Assembly (NCBI RefSeq): GCF_002310495.1
Contig: NZ_CP023344.1
Location: 1,984,001-2,048,000, forward strand
DNA length: 64,000 bases
Direction: 5' to 3'
Origin: Nibricoccus aquaticus
Lineage (GTDB): Bacteria; Verrucomicrobiota; Verrucomicrobiia; Opitutales; Opitutaceae
Part shown: positions 58,116 through 64,000 of the stretch, piece by piece
Layout of the letters: every line of letters begins with the position of its first letter
Numbering within the stretch: the first letter of the stretch is position 1
Position numbers and translations under genes: made by a program
The notes under the pieces: model-generated
The model's input: the letters and a program-made list of their open reading frames with translations, nothing else
Told to the model about the DNA's origin: nothing
Databases searched by the model: none

Positions 58116-58197
58116 CGTCAGTTGGAAGCCGACTAGGTGAATCGCAAAGCCGCCAAGAAGCAAAGGTCCGAGCAAAGGAAAACCTCTCCGATTCCGA

Positions 58198-58240
58198 CAT
58201 AGGTCTTATCAGTCTCATAAGACCTATGGGCCCTATTCCG
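58198..58240. repeat. Dispersed repeat 'ATAAGACCTATGGG' (copy 3)
   Basis: CATAGGTCTTATCAGTCTCA then TAAGACCTATGGGCCCTATT. It lies between queE and queC, in opposite orientation to copy 2. Confidence 0.7.
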
Positions 58241-58360
58241 ATGACCGCGAAATCCCGGTCACCGAAATAACCCGCCGCTCTTCGCTCCGACCTTTGCGTC
58301 TTAGCGTCTTCGCGCTTCAACAACCCCACCGAAAACCTGCCCGCCGGTTTCGCCGTTCCC

Positions 58361-59041
58361 TCACGGCTTCGCCGGCAACGCCCCCGTCTCCGCATACACC
58401 GTCGGATCGACAACGCCCGCCGTCAAAAACGCTTCGCGCCGCTCCACGCACGTCCCGCACTTCCCGCAATGGATCGCCCCACCCTTGTAGCACGACCACG
58501 TCCGCGAAAAATCCACGCCCAGCTTCGCCCCCTCCGCCGCGATCTGCCCTTTGCTGATCGCGATGAACGGCCTCAAAAGTTGGATACCCGCGTACGTCCC
58601 CAGCCGCATCGCCTCGCCCATCGCCCGCATGAACTCCTCCCGGCAGTCCGGATAAATCGCGTGATCCCCGCCATGCGCCGCGATCACGAGCCCCTCCGCG
58701 CCGATGCTCTCCGCAAACCCCGTCGCGATCGACAGCATGATCGGATTCCGAAACGGCACCACCGTCTGCTTCATGTTCGCCGCCTCGTAATGCCCCTCGG
58801 GAATCTCCCCGCCCGAACTCAACAAATCCGACGTGAATAACCGGTCCATAAACCGCAGCGACACCACCTCATGCCGCACGCCCAACGCCGCCGCATGCTC
58901 CGCCGCAAACGGCAGCTCCTTCGGGTTATGCTTCGCCCCATAGTCAAAACTCACCGCCGCGAGCACGGCATGTTCTTTCCGCGCCCAATAGAGCGCAGTC
59001 ACCGAATCCATCCCGCCAGAACAGAGCACGACGACCTTCAT
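58361..59041 (-). CDS. queC: 7-cyano-7-deazaguanine synthase
   Basis: The 226-residue enzyme converts 7-carboxy-7-deazaguanine to preQ0 with ATP and ammonia. The PP-loop is LCSGGMDSVTALYWA (about residues 6-20). Zinc ligands are the cysteines of WSCYKGGAIHCGKCGTCVER. HGGDHAIYPDCREEF is a further QueC marker. I start at 59041, beginning MKVVVLCSGG. With queE it forms part of the queuosine pathway; queD and queF are not in the window. Confidence 0.95.
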   Translation of the reverse strand: MKVVVLCSGGMDSVTALYWARKEHAVLAAVSFDYGAKHNPKELPFAAEHAAALGVRHEVVSLRFMDRLFTSDLLSSGGEIPEGHYEAANMKQTVVPFRNPIMLSIATGFAESIGAEGLVIAAHGGDHAIYPDCREEFMRAMGEAMRLGTYAGIQLLRPFIAISKGQIAAEGAKLGVDFSRTWSCYKGGAIHCGKCGTCVERREAFLTAGVVDPTVYAETGALPAKP

Positions 59042-59119
59042 GCCGCCCATCGCCGCAAAACTCCCCTCCCTCCGCAAGCCCGCCCCGGCCACCCATCCAT
59101 CTTTCCCTTCATCGTCCCC

Positions 59120-59160
59120 GCATAAGTCCTATAAGTCCCATAGGACCCATAAGACCCATT
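59120..59160. repeat. Dispersed repeat 'ATAAGTCCTATAAGTCC' (copy 4)
   Basis: CATAAGTCCTATAAGTCCCA then TAGGACCCATAAGACCCATT, the most regular copy. It is followed at about 59210-59245 by the TTAGCGTCTTCGC family, in the gap between divergent queC and rnd genes. Confidence 0.75.
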
Positions 59161-59323
59161 CCGACCACCACGATCCCAATCGCTCCAATCCCACCCGCCG
59201 CTCTTCGCTCCGACCTTAGCGTCTTCGCATCTTTGCGCTTCACTAAACCCTCGCCCACTCCTCGCGCTTGGAAAGCCCCCGCCTTTCTGCCTCCCTTCCC
59301 CAACACACTACGTCTCCGTCCCG

Positions 59324-60460
59324 ATGCCCGACACGCCTCCCTACGCCCTCATCGAAACCCCCGCGCAACTCGCGCCCCTCCTCGCCGCCCTCGACCGCTC
59401 CGGCGAAGCCGCCCTCGATACCGAGGCGGACAACATGTACCACTACAAGACGCGCGTCTGCCTCCTGCAGTTCTACGTCTCCGGCGAAATCCACCTTGTC
59501 GACGTCCTCGCCCCCGGCCTCGACCTCTCCGCCCTCTGGACCCGCCTCGCCACGAAACACCTGCTCATGCACGGCAGCGATTTCGACATCCGCCTCCTCC
59601 ACGACCTCTGCGGCTTCCGCCCCAAAAGCATCTTCGACACGATGCTCGCCGCCCAGCTCCTCAACCGCCCCCGCGTCGGCCTCGCCGCGCTCCTCGAAGA
59701 ACACTTCGGCGTCACCCTCGACAAAGACTCCCAGACCGCCAACTGGTCCAAACGCCCCTTCACCCAACGCCTCCTCGACTACGCCTCCCTCGACGTCTTC
59801 TACCTCTACCAACTCCGCGACCTCCTCACCGCCGAACTCGCCGCGCTCAACCGCCTCGACTGGCTCGCCCAACAGTGCAACCGCCAGATCGAGTCCGGCC
59901 TCCTCGGCTTCCCCAAAGACGACGAAAACGACTGGCGCATCGGCCGCTCCGAACGCCTCCGCCCCTACGGCCTCGGCGCCCTCCACGCCGCCTGGCACTG
60001 GCGCGAAGACTGGGCCCGAAAACTGGATACACCGCCCTTCAAAGTCACCAGCAACGACACCCTCCTCCGCATCGCCGAAGCCGCCGACCACGGCCTCTCC
60101 CCCCGCGCATTGATGGAGAACGTCAACCTCGGCAAACGCCACGACCGCATCGCCCCCAGCCTCTACGACGCGCTCGACGCCGGCCTCAACCGCGACCCGC
60201 ACACCCTCCCCAAACGCCGCGGCCGCGACCCCAATCATCAACCGCTCACGCCCGCCGAGTTGGAACTCCAAGACCGCCTCAAAGCCGACCGCGACCGCGT
60301 CGCCGCCGCCATCAACCTCGACCCGACCTTGATCGCCAACCGCGCGACCCTCGCCCAACTCGCCCGCAACCCCGAAAAGTTAGACGAAATCCTCCTCCCC
60401 TGGCAGGCCAACCTCCTCCGCAACGAACCGTGGATGAAGGCCAATAGTTCAAGTCCATAA
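59324..60460 (+). CDS. rnd: Ribonuclease D
   Basis: The 378-residue 3'-5' exoribonuclease trims tRNA and other RNA ends. The DEDDy motifs are present: LDTEADNMYHY (Asp/Glu, about residue 32-36), HGSDFDIRLLHDL (about 82) and DYASLDVFYLYQL (about 148-160). A C-terminal HRDC-like region follows (RALMENVNLGKRHDR). Length fits RNase D (about 375 aa). A low-GC gene follows 13 bases after its stop. Confidence 0.94.
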   Translation: MPDTPPYALIETPAQLAPLLAALDRSGEAALDTEADNMYHYKTRVCLLQFYVSGEIHLVDVLAPGLDLSALWTRLATKHLLMHGSDFDIRLLHDLCGFRPKSIFDTMLAAQLLNRPRVGLAALLEEHFGVTLDKDSQTANWSKRPFTQRLLDYASLDVFYLYQLRDLLTAELAALNRLDWLAQQCNRQIESGLLGFPKDDENDWRIGRSERLRPYGLGALHAAWHWREDWARKLDTPPFKVTSNDTLLRIAEAADHGLSPRALMENVNLGKRHDRIAPSLYDALDAGLNRDPHTLPKRRGRDPNHQPLTPAELELQDRLKADRDRVAAAINLDPTLIANRATLAQLARNPEKLDEILLPWQANLLRNEPWMKANSSSP

Positions 60461-60473
60461 AAGACCCGATTGA

Positions 60474-61238
60474 ATGAGGCCTCTCGCTCTAAGGATCGCA
60501 GCAATTCAGATTCAACTCGTGCGAGAGCTGAACGACTCGCACATCTTTTTGAGCCAGGCAGCTCCAGTACTTAAGGATGCTCGTGAGCCCTTCGCATCTT
60601 CAACTCATGAAGAAGATCGGAAGTATTTCGTTCCTGCATTGGGAAAGAGTAAAATCGCCCAAAGAACAGACCAAGAGCTGAAGGCCATCTACGATCGATT
60701 TCTATCTTCTGGTCTGTTCGAGGCATTTCTTGTCGCTTCGATTTCGGCCTTTGAAGCATTTCTCCTAAAAGTTTTGCGGGAGATTATTTCTGAATATCCC
60801 GGAAAGCTTAGCATTTCAGTTCCCGGCGTTAGCGCCTGCAAAACAGCACCCATCTCTACCATTTTTGACGCATCCAGCTTGGAGGAAGCGCAAGAAGCGG
60901 TAATCGCTGAGCACCTGAGTGGAGTGTTTTACGCCCAACCAAAGGCATACCTCGATTACGCAAAAAAAATTATTGGTATCGAAGAACCCGACGATGCTTT
61001 TGAGCAGTATCTAGAAATGAAGGCCACACGTGATCTCTTGGTTCACAGTGACGGCGTTATCAACAGCGTGTATTTGGCTAAGGCTGAGCCGAACGCTCGA
61101 GGCAACATCGGCCAAAGATTAGTAGTTGATGGCAATTATTTCGAAAACTCGATCGCGGCGCTAAAACGAATTGCGGGGATCATTAAACGAGACTCCGAAG
61201 GAAATTTTCCTGTTAGAAAAAAAGAGCCCAAAGCGTAA
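60474..61238 (+). CDS. HEPN-like protein (putative RNase), horizontally acquired
   Basis: The 254-residue helical protein contains RDLLVH (Arg186-x4-His191) in EMKATRDLLVHSDGVINS, the R-x4-6-H signature of HEPN-fold ribonucleases. An earlier segment ASISAFEAFLLKVLREIIS resembles the first helix of MAE_28990/RiboL-PSP type HEPN proteins. Such proteins act as toxins or anti-phage effectors, or in tissue-like swelling sensors; the role here is unproven. GC content and codon use differ sharply from rnd and the OleC-like gene, so it is probably an insertion. No antitoxin gene is visible beside it. Confidence 0.6.
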   Translation: MRPLALRIAAIQIQLVRELNDSHIFLSQAAPVLKDAREPFASSTHEEDRKYFVPALGKSKIAQRTDQELKAIYDRFLSSGLFEAFLVASISAFEAFLLKVLREIISEYPGKLSISVPGVSACKTAPISTIFDASSLEEAQEAVIAEHLSGVFYAQPKAYLDYAKKIIGIEEPDDAFEQYLEMKATRDLLVHSDGVINSVYLAKAEPNARGNIGQRLVVDGNYFENSIAALKRIAGIIKRDSEGNFPVRKKEPKA

Positions 61239-61560
61239 ACGACCTGATCGGCGAGATATCGCGTATCTGTTGTTTGAGATCTTCCAATCCAAAGATCGCC
61301 ACCCACAGCGCCAGCCGAATGCTTGAACCCCCGGCGGCATCAGCCGCCCCTCCGCCACCCAGCCGAAGCATTGCGAGAGGCCGCACCTCGAGAATCGCCC
61401 GTTGGGCGATTCCATCAGTGGTTAAAATTCCGTCTCCGCGGTTCCCATCCTCTCCGCCATCCCTGTTTCCACACACGGGCTCTCCTCCGAAAAATCCGTG
61501 CCCATCCGTGAAATCCGTGGTTTCAACTCCGTCGCTCCCGACGCAGCCTTCCGTCCACCG
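61239..61560. other. 320-bp repeat-containing gap
   Basis: It contains a perfect 9-bp hairpin GAATCGCCC-GTT-GGGCGATTC (61392-61412). It also holds a fragment CATCAGTGGTTAAAATTCCG (about 61405) and the diverged repeat TCCGTGCCCATCCGTGAAAT with CCGTGGTTTC (61494-61530). No gene is seen. Confidence 0.6.
61392..61412. repeat. Perfect palindrome GAATCGCCC / GGGCGATTC
   Basis: Nine-base arms with a 3-base loop; no T-run follows, so it is more like a REP unit than a terminator. Confidence 0.75.
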
Positions 61561-63402
61561 ATGCCGCCCGCCACCACCGACAGCGCCAACATCGCGCGCC
61601 ACCTGCCGCTCATGGCCGCGCGCCAGCCGGATCACCCGGCGCTGAAAATCCCCCGCGGCCGCACTCGCGCGGGCGACATCGATTACCTCACGCTCACCTT
61701 CGTCGAACTCGACGCCGAAGTCTCCGCCTGGGCCGCCCGCATCACCGCCGCCGGCGTCAAAACCGACGACCGCGTCCTCGTCATGGTCCGCCAGGGCCTC
61801 CCGCTCATCGCCGCCGCCTTCGCCCTCTTCAAAATCGGCGCCGTCCCCATCGTGATCGATCCGGGCATGGGCCTGAAAAGTTTCCTCACCTGCGTCGAAC
61901 GCACCCAACCCCGCGCCCTCCTCGGCATCCCCTTGGCCCGAGTCATCAGCCGCGTCTTCCGCCAAAAATTCCGCTCCGTCCAAATCCGCATCCCCGCCAG
62001 CCCCAACCCCACCGCCCGCCTCTCCGCTTCCGTCTCTCAACTCTCAACCCTCAACTCTCAACTCGTGAACAGAAACGCCGCCGATCTAGCGGCGATTCTG
62101 TTCACCTCCGGCTCCACCGGCGCACCCAAAGGGGTCTGCTACGAACACGGCATGTTCGAAGCCCAGGTCCGCCTCATCCGCGCCACCTACGGCATCCAGC
62201 CCGGCGAAGTGGACCTGCCGATGCTCCCGATCTTCGCGCTCTTCAATCCCGCGCTCGGCATGACCACCATCGTCCCCGAGATCGACCCCGCCCGCCCCGC
62301 CGCCGTCGACCCCGCCAAAATCGTCCAGGCCATCCGCCAGGAAAACGTCACCAACTCCTTCGGCTCGCCCACGCTCTGGAACAAAATCGCCGACCACTGC
62401 CTCGCGCACGATATCACCCTGCCCAGCCTCCGCCGCGTACTCTCCGCAGGCGCCCCCGTCCCCGAAACCCTCTGGGAAAACTCCCGCCGCTTCCTCACGC
62501 ACGGACAACTCCACAGCCCCTACGGCGCCACCGAAGCCCTCCCCATCGCCAGCGTTTGCTCCGCCGAAATCATCCCGCGTTCCGCCGCGATCAACGCGCC
62601 TGCGAAGAGCCCGTCCGTCTCCGCCTCGTCCGTATCCGCTTCGTCGGCACCTTCGCCCTCCACCCAATTCCGTTCCGTCGCCGACACCTCGCAATCCCCC
62701 TTCTCGCAAGAGACCCGCCCGGCCTTTCACCCGTCACCCTTCACCCCTCACTCGTCCAACGCGCCGTCCGGCGGCGCCTGCGTCGGCCGCCCGCTCCCCG
62801 GCATCGACGTCCGCATCATCGCCATCACCGACGCTCCGATCACCACGATCGCGGACGCCCGCGAACTCCGCCCCGGCGAAATCGGCGAAATCATCGTCCG
62901 CGGCCCCGCCGTCACCAAAACCTACGACGCACTCCCCGAAGCCACCGCCGCCGCCAAAATCACCGGCGACCACGGTGCATTCTGGCACCGCATGGGCGAC
63001 TGCGGCTACTTCGATCCCCTCGGCCGCCTCTGGTTCTGCGGTCGCAAAGTCGAACGCGTGCTCACCGAGAAAGGCCCGCTCTTCACCGAACCCGTCGAAC
63101 AAATCTTCCGCTCGCACCCCCAAATCGCCCGCTGCGCCCTGATCGGCCTCGACGTGCCCGGAAAACAACTACCCGCGCTCGTCATCCAGCCCCGCGCAAA
63201 ACTCTCCGCCTCCGCGAAGTCTGCCCTCGCCCGCGAACTCCGCTCCCTCGCCGCCGCGCACGCAACGACCGCCGGGATCGCCCGTTTCTATTTCCACAAA
63301 GCCTTCCCCGTCGACGTCCGCCACAACGCCAAAATTCACCGCCTCACTCTCGCGAAGTGGGCCGCGAAGAATCCGTCACACGAAATTCTTTCGAGTGCCT
63401 GA
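61561..63402 (+). CDS. OleC-like fatty acid CoA ligase / beta-lactone synthetase family protein
   Basis: The 613-residue ANL-superfamily adenylating enzyme has the P-loop FTSGSTGAPKGVCYEHGMFE (about 179-198) and HSPYGATEALPIASVC (about 320), a signature of the OleC/fatty-acid-CoA-ligase group; DRVLVMVRQGLPL and the IDPGMG motif also fit. The C-terminal KIHR-x-L segment contains the family lysine. OleC closes beta-hydroxy acids to beta-lactones in olefin synthesis. Two low-complexity in-frame insertions interrupt it: SQLSTLNSQL (62033-62064) and a Ser/Pro-rich stretch ending HPSPFTPHSS (62600-62755). I start at 61561; the GTG at 61498 lies in a repeat. No oleA, oleB or oleD is nearby. Confidence 0.78.
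   Translation: MPPATTDSANIARHLPLMAARQPDHPALKIPRGRTRAGDIDYLTLTFVELDAEVSAWAARITAAGVKTDDRVLVMVRQGLPLIAAAFALFKIGAVPIVIDPGMGLKSFLTCVERTQPRALLGIPLARVISRVFRQKFRSVQIRIPASPNPTARLSASVSQLSTLNSQLVNRNAADLAAILFTSGSTGAPKGVCYEHGMFEAQVRLIRATYGIQPGEVDLPMLPIFALFNPALGMTTIVPEIDPARPAAVDPAKIVQAIRQENVTNSFGSPTLWNKIADHCLAHDITLPSLRRVLSAGAPVPETLWENSRRFLTHGQLHSPYGATEALPIASVCSAEIIPRSAAINAPAKSPSVSASSVSASSAPSPSTQFRSVADTSQSPFSQETRPAFHPSPFTPHSSNAPSGGACVGRPLPGIDVRIIAITDAPITTIADARELRPGEIGEIIVRGPAVTKTYDALPEATAAAKITGDHGAFWHRMGDCGYFDPLGRLWFCGRKVERVLTEKGPLFTEPVEQIFRSHPQIARCALIGLDVPGKQLPALVIQPRAKLSASAKSALARELRSLAAAHATTAGIARFYFHKAFPVDVRHNAKIHRLTLAKWAAKNPSHEILSSA
62033..62064. repeat. 'CTCTCAACTCTCAACCCTC' repeat in frame inside the OleC-like gene
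   Basis: CTCTCAACTCTCAACCCTCA then ACTCTCAACTC, translated as SQLSTLNSQL. It falls at about residue 158-168, between two conserved parts of the enzyme. Confidence 0.75.
62723..62754. repeat. 'CCTTTCACCCGTCACCC' repeat in frame inside the OleC-like gene
   Basis: CCTTTCACCCGTCACCCTTC then ACCCCTCACTC, translated as AFHPSPFTPHSS, at the end of a Ser/Pro-rich insertion. Confidence 0.65.
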
Positions 63403-63411
63403 CCGCTGCCA

Positions 63412-63684
63412 TCAGGCGGAATCTTTGCCGCTTGATCGCTTCCTGCGAAGCCTGTCTCCCACATAGTCCTCCACGACGATCAGAAGGCCGATCACCCCGA
63501 TACCGTAGATATAGTACCGCAAGCCTCGGAGCAGACCGTATCGCTCGTCTTCTTTCTTAGCCGTGCCCCATCGAATTTCCGCAGCTGTTGGCTGTTGCGG
63601 CTTCGGCTCAAAAATTTGGATGCGCGTCGCGAGAATGAAGCAAATCGTGAACACCACGAAACCGATGTGGCGTAGTTTGATCAT
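63412..63684 (-). CDS. Small membrane protein, unknown
   Basis: The 90-residue protein starts MIKLRHIGFVVFTICFILATRIQIF, a signal or anchor helix. It has a second hydrophobic segment (IYGIGVIGLLIVVEDYVG) and ends in a basic tail. I recognise no family. The start at 63684 is preferred because earlier in-frame sequence is out-of-phase code of the dUTPase gene. It lies 3 bases after that gene's stop and is probably cotranscribed with it. Confidence 0.6.
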   Translation of the reverse strand: MIKLRHIGFVVFTICFILATRIQIFEPKPQQPTAAEIRWGTAKKEDERYGLLRGLRYYIYGIGVIGLLIVVEDYVGDRLRRKRSSGKDSA

Positions 63685-63686
63685 CC

Positions 63687-64000
63687 TCAAATATGCCGCG
63701 AGTCCGCTTCGTCCTTCTTCACGTAGCCGCTTTCCTGACGCGCGTGGTTCACCGCGTTCTTCTTGAGGTAAGCCTGGTAAACATCGTCCGCGCTCATCCC
63801 GAGCGTCTGCGCGAGTGACACCAAAAAGTGAAACAGGTCCACGACCTCCACCTTGGCGTTCTGCTCGTCGAACTTCTGGTACTTCGCCCACCACTTCCAC
63901 GGCACGGAGTCGATTAGCTCGGCTGTCTCCTGCTGCATCGCCCGAGTATAGTTGAGCACCCACTTGGTTTTCTCCTCCTCCGTCGGTGGCGGCAGCGTGA
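63687..64000 (-). CDS. Dimeric dUTPase-like protein (5' end outside window)
   Basis: The last 103 residues are visible and run to the window edge. RAMQQETAELIDSVPWKWWAKYQKFDEQNAKVEVVDLFHFLVSLA is characteristic of the all-alpha dimeric dUTPase family (PF08761), with E-x-x-E/D ligands for Mg2+. The enzyme hydrolyses dUTP to dUMP and keeps uracil out of DNA. The C-terminus (NHARQESGYVKKDEADSRHI) also matches this family's tail. Confidence 0.8.
   Translation of the reverse strand, partial: TLPPPTEEEKTKWVLNYTRAMQQETAELIDSVPWKWWAKYQKFDEQNAKVEVVDLFHFLVSLAQTLGMSADDVYQAYLKKNAVNHARQESGYVKKDEADSRHI

Noticed and set aside
1-64000. tRNA, rRNA, IS elements, prophage genes and CRISPR arrays
   Set aside because: I looked for tRNA arms, transposase or integrase motifs and regularly spaced repeats on both strands and saw none.

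Overview
The window is very GC-rich and gene-dense. Several things suggest a member of the Verrucomicrobiota, most likely Opitutaceae. There is a 1,027-residue TonB-dependent receptor with no SusD partner and an N-terminal ELSPF-V-S region typical of that group. There are DUF5069, DUF3016 and DUF481 proteins, exported Ig-like/pectate lyase proteins, and many short dispersed repeats between and inside genes. This assignment is inference from gene content; there is no rRNA or tRNA in the window to confirm it.

Layout. 1-10.7 kb: envelope and lipid genes (DUF2062, DUF1295, a cyclopropane-synthase-like methyltransferase), DUF5069-gluconokinase, a penicillin acylase family hydrolase, a cytochrome c, and nucleotide salvage (deoxyribosyltransferase-like protein, upp). 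10.9-18.4 kb: a TonB-like lipoprotein, then a minus-strand operon of TonB receptor, Cys-type sulfatase and formylglycine-generating enzyme, then a DUF481 outer-membrane protein. 18.5-24.6 kb: an RNA methyltransferase, an ImmA/IrrE-DUF4411 pair that runs into what looks like a decayed type I restriction (hsdM) gene, an LpxR-like deacylase, and a SIS isomerase plus amino-sugar kinase.

25.1-40.1 kb is the most distinctive part: a pectin-degradation island, all on the + strand. It holds a 2,010-aa exported protein joining a pectin methylesterase, two PL1 pectate lyase domains and several Ig-like modules; a 944-aa PL1/Ig protein; two 305-aa secreted PL1 enzymes; a secreted pectin methylesterase; and two uncharacterised exported proteins between them. 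The methylesterases would de-esterify pectin and the lyases would cleave the resulting polygalacturonate. Two of the five PL1 domains have lost both the calcium-site aspartate and the catalytic arginine. The two large proteins share a Gly-rich, hydrophobic, basic C-terminal tail that looks like a sorting signal.

40.2-64 kb: an NADH dehydrogenase II fused to a cyclic-nucleotide-binding-like domain, a four-PAS SpoIIE phosphatase, an HD phosphohydrolase, a SanA-like protein, a 1,525-aa SF1 helicase with a C-terminal nuclease, a Thr/Gly-rich secreted protein, a beta-hydroxyacid dehydrogenase, a 1,140-aa protein that I tentatively read as PPi-dependent PEP carboxykinase, ExoD, queE and queC, ribonuclease D, a low-GC HEPN-like gene, an OleC-like ligase, a small membrane protein and the start of a dUTPase.

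Almost every intergenic gap carries short dispersed repeats (at least seven families). Some supply start or stop codons, and at least three sit in frame inside enzymes. I found no CRISPR array, IS element, tRNA or rRNA.
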